The position numbers and the translations under genes were made by a program. DNA of 51,982 bases from Gemmatimonas sp. (GTDB lineage Bacteria; Gemmatimonadota; Gemmatimonadetes; Gemmatimonadales; Gemmatimonadaceae): the NCBI GenBank assembly GCA_023910675.1, contig JAAVWC010000027.1:1-51982 (forward strand), written 5' to 3'. The first letter of the stretch is position 1. The number at the start of each line of letters is the position of its first letter. A model generated the notes under the pieces. It searched no databases, was not told where the DNA came from, and was given only the letters and a program-made list of their open reading frames with translations. This document shows positions 18,611 through 28,196 of the stretch, piece by piece.

Positions 18611-18642
18611 GCGCCGGTAACTTGCTGGGAGCCAACCGGCGC
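18611..18642. repeat. Inverted repeat between convergent genes
   Basis: GCGCCGGT at 18611-18618 and ACCGGCGC at 18635-18642 are perfect 8-base arms with a 16-base loop. They sit between the stops of the MATE gene and ptsN. There is no T-run on either side, so it is at best a weak two-way terminator. The rest of the 121-base gap shows nothing else. Confidence 0.3.
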
Positions 18643-18659
18643 ACGTGCAACGCAGACGA

Positions 18660-19112
18660 CTACACGCGCTTTTCTTCGAGGAGCGCCATGAACTCCGCTG
18701 GCGACGCAATCTCGAGCAGGCGGCCAGGCACGTCACTCTCCTTGCTGAACTGCGCAATCTTTCCGAGTACCGGCAGGTACTGGTTCGACACCTCAAGCGG
18801 CGGCGCCACGATGAGGAAGAAGAAGTTGACCGACTTGTCGTCGATGGCTTTGAAGTCCACGCCGTCTTTCTTGCGCCCGAAGGCGACGCGCAGACGGTTC
18901 ACGACGAGAGAGCGGCAATGCGGAATCGCGATACCGCGACCGATTCCGGTAGAGCCGAGATTCTCGCGGCGCTTGAGCATCTTGAACAGCATGCCCTCGG
19001 ACTTTTCGTCGAGCTTGAGTAGCCCGATCAGTTCCTTGAGTATCTCGTCCTTGCTCGTACCCTGAAGCTCGAGCTGGACGGCGTCTTCTGAGAAAAACTC
19101 GCGCAGTTCCAT
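18660..19112 (-). CDS. ptsN: PTS IIA-like nitrogen regulatory protein
   Basis: Single EIIA domain of the fructose/nitrogen type (PtsN), 150 residues. The phosphorylated histidine is His65 in GIAIPHCRS. The N-terminus LREFFSEDAVQLELQG and later residues follow the fold. Such proteins act in regulatory phosphotransfer rather than sugar uptake. No other PTS gene, rpoN or hpf lies nearby, so the usual context is missing. It is transcribed divergently from dusB and converges on the MATE gene. Confidence 0.9.
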   Translation of the reverse strand: MELREFFSEDAVQLELQGTSKDEILKELIGLLKLDEKSEGMLFKMLKRRENLGSTGIGRGIAIPHCRSLVVNRLRVAFGRKKDGVDFKAIDDKSVNFFFLIVAPPLEVSNQYLPVLGKIAQFSKESDVPGRLLEIASPAEFMALLEEKRV

Positions 19113-19192
19113 AGCCGTTTATCCTAACCCCTCCGCGTCGGGAGTCAAACCGTCGCGTTGCCGAGGTTCTCCGGCCAGACTAAGTTTTCCGG

Positions 19193-20254
19193 ATGTCCAA
19201 GTCCTTGCCCCGCAAGACATTTCCCTTCGCCGTCCCCCATCCGACGCCGCTGTATCTGGCGCCGATGGCCGGGGTCTCGGAATCTCCCTTCCGTCGCCTG
19301 TGCCATAGCCATGGCGCCGATGTCGTCGTCACGGAGTTTCTGTCCGCGGAGGGGATTCGGCGCGAGAATGAAGCGACCATCAGCAAGTTGCGCTTCAATG
19401 TGGACGAGCGGCCCATCGGCGTGCAGATCTTTGGTGCCGATCCAGTGGCGATGGCCGACGCCGCCGCGATGGTGACCGACCTGTTCATGCCGGACTTCGT
19501 CGACATCAACTTCGGCTGTCCCGTCAAGAAGGTCGTGCGCCGCAATGGTGGCTCAGGGTGTCTCAAGGATCTCGACCTGGTCGAGGCGATCATCCGGGCC
19601 GTCTCGAAAGCCACGCACCTCCCCGTGACGGTCAAGACGCGGAGCGGGTGGAACGAAGAGATGCGCGATCCGGTCGGCATTGCGCTGCGGATGCAGGACG
19701 CCGGCGCCAAGGTTTTCGCGCTGCACGCCAGAACGCGCACGCAAATGTATACGGGCCAGGCCAACTGGGATGAGATCGCGAAGGTGGTGGAGGCCCTCGA
19801 TATCCCCGTCCTCGGCAATGGCGACATCAAGACGGCCGAGGACGCCAAACGAATGCTCGATCACACGAAGGCCGATGGGCTCATGATCGGGCGTGGCTCG
19901 TACGGTCAGCCGTGGATTTTCCGCCAGACCCGTGCGCTCATCAACGGGGAGCCGCTTCCTGCGGCGCCTGCGGTACACGAGCGTTTTGCCGTCGCGCTCG
20001 ACCATGCGCGTATGGTGCAGAGCTACGAAGCAGATCCCATCGGGGCCGCCATCGAGTTCCGCAAGCACCTCGGCTGGTATGTGAAGGGCCTTCCCAACTC
20101 CGCCGACCTCCGTGCGAAGTTGCACCAGGTGCGGGACTTCGCTGAAGTCGAAACCATTTTCGCGAATTACCTGCAGTTCTACGCAGAGTACGTGGCACGT
20201 GGCCTCAAGGCTGACGATCCCGACGTCTCCAGTCTGAGCTGCGAGGCGGCGTAG
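19193..20254 (+). CDS. dusB: tRNA-dihydrouridine synthase
   Basis: FMN enzyme that reduces uridines in the tRNA D-loop. The 353-residue TIM-barrel protein has the flavin-site APMAGVSESPFR, NFGCPVKKV, and catalytic Cys123 in NGGSGC; phosphate-binding GNGDI and IGRGSYG follow. Sequence style favours the DusB/Dus3 group. No Shine-Dalgarno precedes the ATG. A weak promoter-like pair (TTGCCG at 19158, TAAGTT at 19181, 17-base spacing) would put the transcript start near the ATG, so translation could be leaderless; this is speculative. It is followed directly by ssrA. Confidence 0.94.
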   Translation: MSKSLPRKTFPFAVPHPTPLYLAPMAGVSESPFRRLCHSHGADVVVTEFLSAEGIRRENEATISKLRFNVDERPIGVQIFGADPVAMADAAAMVTDLFMPDFVDINFGCPVKKVVRRNGGSGCLKDLDLVEAIIRAVSKATHLPVTVKTRSGWNEEMRDPVGIALRMQDAGAKVFALHARTRTQMYTGQANWDEIAKVVEALDIPVLGNGDIKTAEDAKRMLDHTKADGLMIGRGSYGQPWIFRQTRALINGEPLPAAPAVHERFAVALDHARMVQSYEADPIGAAIEFRKHLGWYVKGLPNSADLRAKLHQVRDFAEVETIFANYLQFYAEYVARGLKADDPDVSSLSCEAA

Positions 20255-20348
20255 CGACCGCCCTCAGCGGTTGCCCGTTCGTGTTGCCGGAACCGGCATT
20301 GGGCGTGTAGTGTATAGGGGTTGGTGCAGGCGCAGGACCGTTCGAACC

Positions 20349-20703
20349 GGGGGTGACTGGCTTCGACGGGGTTGGTGAAGCTCTGGTAGCGTGCCCAGGT
20401 CCTCGAGCACCTGGTAAAACACTCGGGAAAAGTCCAATCGCGAACAACAACCTCGCGCTCGCTGCCTAACCTTCGGGTTACGTAGCAGTGCTCACGCGGC
20501 AGCCCGCCCGGGGCGGCACGTGAGTATCGCAAATCTGGGCTAGTCTTTCGGTGCGCGTTCCGTCAAAAGGCGAAACTCTAGAACGCTTGTCCCGAGGTGG
20601 GCTTTCCATTGGCCAGCCAAGGGAGACCTCAATCAATGGAATACGCACGTAGAAGCTGGGGTCGATCTAGTCTCGGACAGGGGTTCGATTCCCCTCACCT
20701 CCA
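20349..20703 (+). ncRNA. ssrA: tmRNA (ssrA)
   Basis: Transfer-messenger RNA that rescues stalled ribosomes. The 5' end GGGGGTGACTGGCTTCGACG matches the tmRNA consensus, and its first seven bases pair with CACCTCC at 20696-20702 to form the acceptor stem. The T-arm GGGGTTCGATTCCCC lies just before. The tag frame runs 20440-20466 with TAA at 20467-20469 and encodes ANNNLALAA, so tagged proteins end (A)ANNNLALAA. The CCA end is not encoded (A is followed by CTA). It is a one-piece, non-permuted gene of 355 bases. A possible promoter is TTGCCG at 20284 and TAGTGT at 20308, weak. Confidence 0.97.
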
Positions 20704-20713
20704 CTAGCGACAG

Positions 20714-20754
20714 AAACGGCCGGTACCCTCTCCTCGAGGGCACCGGCCGTTTCC
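20714..20754. terminator. Two-way terminator between ssrA and ppdK
   Basis: Seventeen-base arms (20714-20730 and 20736-20752, one mismatch) enclose the loop TCCTC. The arms begin with AAA and end with TTT, so either strand gives a GC-rich hairpin followed by a short U-run. It sits between the tmRNA 3' end and the stop of the convergent ppdK. Confidence 0.85.
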
Positions 20755-20774
20755 ATTTCGCGTACGGGACGCGG

Positions 20775-23438
20775 TTAATCGGCCAGCGAGGCGTGAGCAG
20801 CGGCCAGACGGGCCACAGGGACCCGGTAGGGCGAGCAGGAGACATAGTCGAGCCCTGCGGCGTGACAGAAGGCTACGCTGCGTGGCTCGCCGCCATGCTC
20901 GCCGCAAATGCCCACTTTGAGGCCGGGCCTGGCTTCACGTCCATCCCGCACCGCCCACTTGATCAGCTTGCCCACGCCCTTGGCGTCGAGCACCTGGAAC
21001 GGATCGTCGGGATAAATGCCCCCCTCGACATACTGCGGAAGAAAACGTCCTGCGTCATCGCGGCTCAAGCCAAAGGTGGTCTGTGTCAAATCATTCGTGC
21101 CGAATGAAAAGAAATCCGCCTCTACCGCGATCTCGTCGGCCGTGAGCGCGGCCCGGGGAAGTTCGATCATGGTGCCAATGAGGTACGGGACGCGCTCACC
21201 CATAACGCCCATGACCTGTTCGGCGGCACGTTCGATGATCGCCCGCTGATGACGGAACTCCGTTACGTCCGAAATCAGTGGCACCATGATTTCCGGACGC
21301 ACGTCGATCCCGCGACGGCACGCTCGGACCGCAGCCTCGAAGATGGCGCGCGCCTGCATCTCCGTGATCTCGGGATAGACAATACCGAGCCGGCAACCGC
21401 GATGCCCAAGCATCGGATTCGTTTCGCGCAACGACGAGACCACGCGCGACAGCTCCTGTCTCGACAGATTGAGCGACGCGGCGAGCAGCGAGGACTCCTC
21501 ACCACCGTGCGGCAGAAACTCGTGCAACGGCGGGTCGAGCAACCGGATGGTTACCGGGCATGCATCCATCGCCTGAAAGATGCCTTCGAAATCGGCACGC
21601 TGCATCGGCAGCAACTTCTCCAACGCGCGGCGGCGTCCGGCCTCGTCGCGCGCCACAATCATCTCGCGCATGGCCGTGATGCGGTCGCCTTCGAAGAACA
21701 TGTGTTCGGTGCGACACAGGCCAATGCCTTCCGCACCGAAGTTGCGGGCCACGCGTGCATCGCGCGGGGTATCGGCGTTGGCGCGCACGCGCAACCGGCG
21801 ATGTTCGTCGGCCCACCCCATCAACTTCGCGAAGCCCTGGTACGTCGGTGCTTCGCTCTCCGGCTGTTGGCCGGCAATGACCCGCATGACTTCGCTGGGT
21901 TGTGTCGGAAGATCGCCAAGAAACACACGGCCGGTGCCACCATCGAGGGTGAGCCAATCCCCTTCGGTCACGAGCGTCTCGCCAATGCGCATGCTGCGCT
22001 GATCGGGGAGGACTTCCATGGCCGTGCAACCGACGATCGCACACTTACCCATTCCGCGGGCCACGACGGCTGCGTGGCTGGTCATGCCGCCGCGCGCCGT
22101 GAGTACGGCGCGCGCCGCGACGATACCGTGGAAGTCTTCGGGCGTCGTTTCTTCGCGGACGAGAATGACCTGCTCACCGTTCTGCTGGCGCCGTTCCGCA
22201 ACGTCCGGATCGAACACCACAATACCGCTCGCCGCACCAGGACTTGCCGGCAATCCCACGGCCACGGGGGTGGCCTGCGACGACGTCGCAATGACGCGAT
22301 GCAACAACTGATCGAGCTGATTGGGTTGCAAGCGCAGCACGGCTTCGCGCTGGGAGATGAGCCCTTCATCGACCATGTCGAGCGCAATACGCAAGGCCGC
22401 TGCCGTCGTGCGCTTTCCGGTGCGCGTCTGCAGCAAGTACAACGTGCCACGTTCAACCGTGAACTCGATATCCTGCATGTCACGGAAATGCCGCTCGAGT
22501 CGCGCCTGTGTATCGAGCAGCTGCTCGTATGCGGCAGGCAACTGCTGCGCCATCTCGTCGATGTGCAGCGGTGTCCGGATGCCGGCGACGACGTCCTCAC
22601 CCTGCGCGTTGATCAGAAACTCGCCGTAGAACCGATGCTCACCGGTACTCGGATCGCGCGTGAAGGCCACACCGGTTCCCGAATCGTCTCCCATGTTGCC
22701 GAACACCATGGAAACGATGTTCACGCCGGTGCCAAGCGTATGCGAAATACCGTTTACCTTGCGGTAATCGATGGCTTTCTTGAGGGTCCACGACTTCCAC
22801 ACCGCTTCGATGGCGCCCCAGAGTTGTACCTGCGGATCCATCGGAAAATCGGCGCCGGTTACCGCCTTCACGAGCTGCTGATACTCGTGCACGAGTGACC
22901 GTAGGGCGTCGGCAGTCAGTGCCGCATCATTGGCGGCACCGGTTGTGAGGCGCTTGGTTGCGAGCAGCTGCTCGAAGCGATGAATATTGACGCCGAGTAC
23001 AACGTCGGCGTACATCTGCAGGAACCGCCGGTATGAATCGTATGCAAAGCGCGGATTCCCGCTTGCCGCCGCCAGCCCTTCGACGGTCTGATCATTGAGA
23101 CCGAGATTGAGGATCGTCTCCATCATTCCGGGCATGCTGACGGCGGCCCCGGAGCGCACCGACACGAGCAATGGATTGGTGGCATCGCCAAAGTGCTTGC
23201 CGCTGGCCTGCTCCAAACGCACCAGTGCGTCTCCTACCTCGTCGCGCAGTGCATCGGCGATGCCGCCATGCTCGAGGTAAGAAACGCACTGTTCTGCCGC
23301 AATGGTGAACCCGGGTGGCACGGGCACGCCGAGATTCGTCATCTCGGCGAGATTTGCGCCTTTGCCACCGAGGACAGACTTCATCTCCCGTGTGCCGTCA
23401 GCCTTGCCATTCCCGAAGAAGTAGACCGACCGCGCCAC
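20775..23438 (-). CDS. ppdK: Pyruvate, phosphate dikinase
   Basis: Interconverts pyruvate, ATP and phosphate with phosphoenolpyruvate, AMP and pyrophosphate. The 887-residue protein has the nucleotide-binding domain first (KSVLGGKGANLAEM), the phosphohistidine His455 in GGMTSHAAVVARG in the central domain, and the pyruvate-binding barrel with GICGEHGGEP at the end. The GTG start is supported by AGGAG eight bases upstream on the minus strand. It lies 39 bases downstream of purF and is the last gene of the long minus-strand block, ending at a terminator shared with ssrA. Confidence 0.97.
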   Translation of the reverse strand: MARSVYFFGNGKADGTREMKSVLGGKGANLAEMTNLGVPVPPGFTIAAEQCVSYLEHGGIADALRDEVGDALVRLEQASGKHFGDATNPLLVSVRSGAAVSMPGMMETILNLGLNDQTVEGLAAASGNPRFAYDSYRRFLQMYADVVLGVNIHRFEQLLATKRLTTGAANDAALTADALRSLVHEYQQLVKAVTGADFPMDPQVQLWGAIEAVWKSWTLKKAIDYRKVNGISHTLGTGVNIVSMVFGNMGDDSGTGVAFTRDPSTGEHRFYGEFLINAQGEDVVAGIRTPLHIDEMAQQLPAAYEQLLDTQARLERHFRDMQDIEFTVERGTLYLLQTRTGKRTTAAALRIALDMVDEGLISQREAVLRLQPNQLDQLLHRVIATSSQATPVAVGLPASPGAASGIVVFDPDVAERRQQNGEQVILVREETTPEDFHGIVAARAVLTARGGMTSHAAVVARGMGKCAIVGCTAMEVLPDQRSMRIGETLVTEGDWLTLDGGTGRVFLGDLPTQPSEVMRVIAGQQPESEAPTYQGFAKLMGWADEHRRLRVRANADTPRDARVARNFGAEGIGLCRTEHMFFEGDRITAMREMIVARDEAGRRRALEKLLPMQRADFEGIFQAMDACPVTIRLLDPPLHEFLPHGGEESSLLAASLNLSRQELSRVVSSLRETNPMLGHRGCRLGIVYPEITEMQARAIFEAAVRACRRGIDVRPEIMVPLISDVTEFRHQRAIIERAAEQVMGVMGERVPYLIGTMIELPRAALTADEIAVEADFFSFGTNDLTQTTFGLSRDDAGRFLPQYVEGGIYPDDPFQVLDAKGVGKLIKWAVRDGREARPGLKVGICGEHGGEPRSVAFCHAAGLDYVSCSPYRVPVARLAAAHASLAD

Positions 23439-23477
23439 AGGTGTTCTCCTAACCTATTGTGAAGTTCGTGCGTTACG

Positions 23478-24893
23478 TCAGGCGACGCCGGCCGGAATGC
23501 CCGCCGGAACGCCTGCCGCACTGCCGGCGCGAAGGAGCTCCGGGTCGGCGGGTATGGCGGTAGGATACCGCCCCGAGAAGCAGGCGTGGCAGTAGCCACT
23601 CGGCCCCACGGGCATGGCGGAAAGCATGCCGTCGATGGAGAGATATCCCAACGAGTCAACGCCAAGATGACGCACGAGTTCCTCGTGGGTCATGGTGGCG
23701 GCGATGAGCTCCTCACGCCGTGGCGTGTCGATCCCGTAGTAGCAGGGGCTGATGATCGGTGCGCTCGACACCCGCATGTGGACCTCCCGGGCGCCCGCAG
23801 CACGGACCAACGATACCAGACCACGGGTCGTCGTTCCCCGGACGATCGAGTCATCGACCATCACCACTTTCTTCCCCTCGATGATCTCGCGCACGGGATT
23901 GTACTTCACCTTCACCTTGGCATTCCGTCCCGACTGCGTGGGCTGGATGAAGGTTCGTCCCACGTAGTGGTTCCGGATGAGTGCGAGCTCGTACGGAATA
24001 CCGGAGGCTTCGGCGAACCCCAGCGCTGCGGAGTTCGATGAGTCCGGTACCGCGAATACGACATCGGCGCCATCCGCCGGGCATTCGCGCGCCAGCTGAC
24101 GACCCAGCGCCCGGCGCGAGCGATCGACCGAACCACCGAATACCTTGCTGTCAGGGCGTGCAAAATACACGTGCTCGAACACGCACCGGTTGAGCGGAGC
24201 GGACGGCAGTGCGCGGGTGGAACGGATGCCGTGGCTGTCCACTGCCACGATCTCACCGGGCTGAATCTCGCGCTCCACCACGGCGCCCACGATGTCGAGG
24301 GCGCACGTCTCCGACGCGAACACGATACTGTCGGCCAAGCGCCCCATGACGAGCGGGCGCCATCCGTGCGGATCGCGTGCGACGATAACGGTTTCGTCGA
24401 GTACCACCAGCAGACAGTACGCGCCTTCGACGCCCTGCAGCGCCTCGGCAACGCGTGCCTCCGGTGTTTCCCCAGTGGCCCGCGCAATGCGATGCACGAT
24501 GACCTCCGAATCCATGGTGCTCGAGAAGATCGCCCCATCATCTTCGAGCGTGCGCCGGAGTTCGACCGCGTTCGTCAGATTGCCGTTGTGCGCGAGGGCA
24601 ATGTGGCTGCGGCGGACACGTGCGAGTACGGGCTGCGCGTTTTCGATGGCCGATGAGCCCGCCGTGCTGTACCGTGTGTGGCCGATGGCAATGGGCCCCT
24701 GTAACAGCTTCATCTCATCGTCGGCGAAGCCCTCAGACACCAACCCCATCGCGCGGCTGACCCGCGCGTGTCCTACATCGTCAACGGCCACAATTCCTGC
24801 TGACTCCTGCCCGCGATGCTGCAGCGAGTAGAGGCCCAGCTGCGTCAGCGCGGCCGCATCCTTGTGGCCGTAGACGCCGAAGATACCACACAT
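23478..24893 (-). CDS. purF: Amidophosphoribosyltransferase
   Basis: First committed enzyme of purine synthesis, making phosphoribosylamine from PRPP and glutamine. The N-terminal nucleophile is Cys2 (MCGIFGVYG), exposed after Met removal; no propeptide is present. The PRPP loop VVMVDDSIVRGTT is clear. Cysteines in RCVFEHVYF, SPCYYGIDTP and GYCHACFSG fall where the [4Fe-4S] ligands lie in the B. subtilis-type enzyme, so this is probably the iron-sulfur, oxygen-sensitive form. It follows purL after 14 bases. Confidence 0.96.
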   Translation of the reverse strand: MCGIFGVYGHKDAAALTQLGLYSLQHRGQESAGIVAVDDVGHARVSRAMGLVSEGFADDEMKLLQGPIAIGHTRYSTAGSSAIENAQPVLARVRRSHIALAHNGNLTNAVELRRTLEDDGAIFSSTMDSEVIVHRIARATGETPEARVAEALQGVEGAYCLLVVLDETVIVARDPHGWRPLVMGRLADSIVFASETCALDIVGAVVEREIQPGEIVAVDSHGIRSTRALPSAPLNRCVFEHVYFARPDSKVFGGSVDRSRRALGRQLARECPADGADVVFAVPDSSNSAALGFAEASGIPYELALIRNHYVGRTFIQPTQSGRNAKVKVKYNPVREIIEGKKVVMVDDSIVRGTTTRGLVSLVRAAGAREVHMRVSSAPIISPCYYGIDTPRREELIAATMTHEELVRHLGVDSLGYLSIDGMLSAMPVGPSGYCHACFSGRYPTAIPADPELLRAGSAAGVPAGIPAGVA

Positions 24894-24907
24894 GGGAGAA
24901 CTCCCCG

Positions 24908-27241
24908 TCAGTCGTTAGTTGGAGCATGCGACGCGACGACCACGTGCTCGGCCGGCGTTTCGCCGTCCATGGCCTGCGGAATCGCCTCGTGGAACGCCTT
25001 GGCAAGCCACGCCACGGGTGCCGTGAACGTATCGTCGGAAATCGTGAAGCTCGCACCGTTCGCGGCGGCGGTCACGCGACCGATGACACGAGCCGGCACG
25101 CCATACCGCTGCGCCGTCTGCAGCACTGCCGCACTGTCCGGCGTGGACACCACCACGCGGCCATGCGCTTCACCGAACAACAATGCGCGATGCGGGAGCG
25201 TGGCCCACGCGGAGAGATCCACGGTGAATCCGAAGGTCGACGACCGCTCCATCATGGCACACTCCGCCAACGCCACCGCCAGTCCGCCGTCGCTGCAGTC
25301 GTGCGCCGATCGAACGGCGCCGTTGCGGATGCTGTCGAGCAGTGCGTCGATGAGCGCGCGCTCCTTGGCGGGGGCACACACCGGCGGTTCACCGATGGTC
25401 AACCCGTGCACCGCCAACAGGTACTCGCTGGCACCAAGCTCATCGGTGCAGTCGCCGAGCAGGACGATCTCGTCACCGAGCTGTTGAAACGCCGAGGGCG
25501 TAACGTGCGCCATCGACTCCACCAAACCGACCATGCCGATGGTGGGGGTGGGGTGAATGGCCCCCTGCGGGTTTTCATTGTACAGCGAGACGTTGCCACC
25601 CGTGACAGGCGTCTCCAGCACGGTGCATGCCTCGCCCATGCCGGCGATGGACTCGCTCAGCTGAAAATACACTTCCGGCTTTTTGGGGTTGCCGAAATTG
25701 AGATTGTTCGTGATGGCCATGGGGCGCGCGCCACTGCACGCAACGTTGCGCGCCGCCTCACAGACTGCCGCACGACCGCCGTTGCGCGGCGACAGCGCCA
25801 CGTGACGCCCGTTGCCATCGATGCACAACGCAATGGCCTTGTCAGTACCGCGCAAGCGCACCACAGCCGCATCACTGCCCGGCCCGCGAACGGTGCTCGT
25901 GCGCACCGTCGAATCGTACTGCTGCCACACCCAACGCTTGCTCGCAATCGTTGGCGATGACAACAGCTTCTCGAGCGTCCACGAGTGATCACGCTCTTCA
26001 GCGAGCGGCTTGACGGCGAGGGGATCCCTGCCGCGCGCACTCTTCAGCGCCGCACTCTCCTTGGGCTCCAGCACGTACTGCGGGCACTCCGTCACCAGAC
26101 GTGACCCGGGGAACTCGGCCACGACTTTGTCGCCTTCCGTGACGCGGTACACCGGCTCGGCGATGACCTCACCAATCACCGCCGCTTCGAGATCCCACTT
26201 GGCGAGAATGGCGCGCACATCGTCTTCATGGCCCTGCTTCGCGACTACGAGCATTCGTTCCTGCGACTCCGAGAGCAGGATCTCGTATGGCGTCATCCCC
26301 TCTTCGCGCACGGGGACCTTCGTCACATCGATCGTCACGCCCACATCGCCACGCTCGGCCATTTCCGCCGACGACGACGTGAGACCGGCCGCGCCCATAT
26401 CCTGAATCGCGACGATGAAGCCGCTGCGGATGAGCTCAAGCGACGCTTCGAGCAACAACTTTTCCGTGAACGGATCGCCGACCTGGACCATGGGGCGCTT
26501 GGCCTCACTCGACTCTGACAGATCTTCCGACGCGAAGGACGCGCCGTGAATGCCATCGCGACCGGTCCGGGCACCGACCGCCATAATCGGGTTGCCGACA
26601 CCGGACGCCACGGCACGGATGAGTTCATCCTCGCGCATGAGTCCGACGCACATGGCATTCACGAGCGGATTGCCTTCGTACGACGGATCGAACACGACCT
26701 CTCCGCCCACTGTCGGCACGCCGACGCAGTTGCCGTAATCGCCAATGCCTTTGACAACACCGGCGAACAACCAGCGTACCCGCGGCGAGGTCAGCGGACC
26801 GAAGCGCAACGAGTTGAGCAACGCAATGGGACGCGCTCCCATGGTGAACACATCGCGCAGAATGCCGCCCACACCGGTCGCCGCACCCTGGTACGGCTCA
26901 ACGGCCGACGGATGGTTGTGCGATTCGATCTTGAAGGCGACCGCCCACCCATCACCGACGGAAATGACACCGGCGTTCTCGCCGGGGCCCTGCAACACCC
27001 ACGGCGCCTTGGTCGGGAGCGTCTTGAGCATCGGCCGCGAATGCTTGTAGGAGCAGTGCTCGCTCCACAACGCGCTGACGACGCCGATTTCGGTGAACGT
27101 CGGCGTACGCCCAAGCATGTTCACCAGGCGTTCGTATTCGAACTCCGTGATGCCATGCTCCGCGACGAGCGCCGGCGTGATGGCCGGATCGCCGGGGCGA
27201 GATTCAACTTTGGACGATGTCACGGGGGCGGACGAACTCAT
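24908..27241 (-). CDS. purL: Phosphoribosylformylglycinamidine synthase subunit PurL
   Basis: ATP-dependent catalytic subunit of FGAM synthase in the three-part (PurS, PurQ, PurL) form. The 777 residues match small PurL rather than the fused enzyme of about 1300. Typical segments include [47 protein letters not shown] and a second half with [11 protein letters not shown] and [14 protein letters not shown]. Its ATG overlaps the purQ stop (ATGA), which fits fixed subunit ratios. Confidence 0.97.
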   Translation of the reverse strand: MSSSAPVTSSKVESRPGDPAITPALVAEHGITEFEYERLVNMLGRTPTFTEIGVVSALWSEHCSYKHSRPMLKTLPTKAPWVLQGPGENAGVISVGDGWAVAFKIESHNHPSAVEPYQGAATGVGGILRDVFTMGARPIALLNSLRFGPLTSPRVRWLFAGVVKGIGDYGNCVGVPTVGGEVVFDPSYEGNPLVNAMCVGLMREDELIRAVASGVGNPIMAVGARTGRDGIHGASFASEDLSESSEAKRPMVQVGDPFTEKLLLEASLELIRSGFIVAIQDMGAAGLTSSSAEMAERGDVGVTIDVTKVPVREEGMTPYEILLSESQERMLVVAKQGHEDDVRAILAKWDLEAAVIGEVIAEPVYRVTEGDKVVAEFPGSRLVTECPQYVLEPKESAALKSARGRDPLAVKPLAEERDHSWTLEKLLSSPTIASKRWVWQQYDSTVRTSTVRGPGSDAAVVRLRGTDKAIALCIDGNGRHVALSPRNGGRAAVCEAARNVACSGARPMAITNNLNFGNPKKPEVYFQLSESIAGMGEACTVLETPVTGGNVSLYNENPQGAIHPTPTIGMVGLVESMAHVTPSAFQQLGDEIVLLGDCTDELGASEYLLAVHGLTIGEPPVCAPAKERALIDALLDSIRNGAVRSAHDCSDGGLAVALAECAMMERSSTFGFTVDLSAWATLPHRALLFGEAHGRVVVSTPDSAAVLQTAQRYGVPARVIGRVTAAANGASFTISDDTFTAPVAWLAKAFHEAIPQAMDGETPAEHVVVASHAPTND

Positions 27242-27942
27242 GCGCGAACACCTCCGAGCATCGACTCGAGAACGGACTGGAACAGCGGAAGGCCATCGGT
27301 TGAGCCGAGGGCCGATTCGAGTGCACGTTCGGGGTGCGGCATCATGCCGAGCACATTGCCTTCGTTGTTGACGATCCCGGCAATGTTTCGCAGTGAACCG
27401 TTCGGATTGCTCGCATCACTCGCGTCACCATGGCTGTCGACGTACCGGAACACCACATGGCCGTCGCCTTCGAGCCGCGCCAAAGTATCGCCGTCGGCGG
27501 TGTATCGTCCGTCACCATGTGCGACCGGAACGGAGATGACCTGCCCGAGATGATACTGCGAGGTAAATCGGGTCGCGATGCTCTCCACCCGCAGCGACAC
27601 GGGCGCACTCACGAACCGCAGCGTGTTATTACGGAGCAGGGCACCGGGCAACAGCCCGGCTTCACAGGCGATCTGAAAGCCGTTGCAAATGCCGAGGACG
27701 AGCCCACCACGCTTCGCGTGCTGCACGACTTCCTGCATGATGGGGCTGAATCGCGCGATGGCACCGGCGCGGAGGTAATCGCCGTAGCTGAAGCCACCGG
27801 GAAGGATGACGAGATCCACGCTCTGCAGGTCGTGATCTTTATGCCACAGGTACACGGCCTCCTGGCCGAGTACGTCCGCAAGGGCGTGGTACGCGTCCTC
27901 GTCGCAGTTGGACCCGGGAAAGCGAACGATACCGGCTTTCAC
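27238..27942 (-). CDS. purQ: Phosphoribosylformylglycinamidine synthase subunit PurQ
   Basis: Glutaminase subunit of FGAM synthase, 234 residues from the GTG at 27942. It has the class I amidotransferase nucleophile in [13 protein letters not shown] and the His/Glu pair in [10 protein letters not shown]. The N-terminus [15 protein letters not shown] is highly typical, which fixes the start. The much longer open frame to 28368 runs antisense-free through purS and pssA in another frame and is not coding. GTGA overlap with purS, ATGA overlap with purL. Confidence 0.96.
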   Translation of the reverse strand: MKAGIVRFPGSNCDEDAYHALADVLGQEAVYLWHKDHDLQSVDLVILPGGFSYGDYLRAGAIARFSPIMQEVVQHAKRGGLVLGICNGFQIACEAGLLPGALLRNNTLRFVSAPVSLRVESIATRFTSQYHLGQVISVPVAHGDGRYTADGDTLARLEGDGHVVFRYVDSHGDASDASNPNGSLRNIAGIVNNEGNVLGMMPHPERALESALGSTDGLPLFQSVLESMLGGVRA

Positions 27943-28196
27943 GCGTGCTCCACGCTGGCGATTTCGAAGTCTTCCGTCACCGGGTTGGCGAGCAACTTTT
28001 CGCACATCGCCTTCACGGCAGCGCGGGCGTCGTCCGCCGATGCCGCCTGCGTATCGACCACGACATAGCGCCCCACGCGCACAGCAGCCACGGCAGCGAA
28101 GCCCAGCGAGTGCAGCGCGTCGGCGACGGCCTTCCCCTGAGGATCGAGGATGCCACGCCGGGGGACGATATGGATGGCGCAACGAAAACGGGTCAT
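27939..28196 (-). CDS. purS: Phosphoribosylformylglycinamidine synthase subunit PurS
   Basis: Small structural subunit (85 residues) that bridges PurQ and PurL in FGAM synthase. Family landmarks are ILDPQGKAVADALHSLGF and VGRYVVV near the middle, and the C-terminal CEKLLANPVTEDFEI. The ATG at 28196 overlaps the pssA stop, and the stop overlaps purQ, so it is translated in tight coupling with both neighbours. Confidence 0.95.
   Translation of the reverse strand: MTRFRCAIHIVPRRGILDPQGKAVADALHSLGFAAVAAVRVGRYVVVDTQAASADDARAAVKAMCEKLLANPVTEDFEIASVEHA

Noticed and set aside
20680..20760. Phage or island attachment site at the tmRNA 3' end
   Set aside because: This is a common integration site, but the tmRNA end is followed at once by a terminator and ppdK, with no integrase or repeated 3' end in view.
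21249..22898. 549-codon plus-strand open frame within ppdK
   Set aside because: Antisense to the intact ppdK, Arg/His-rich, no family features.
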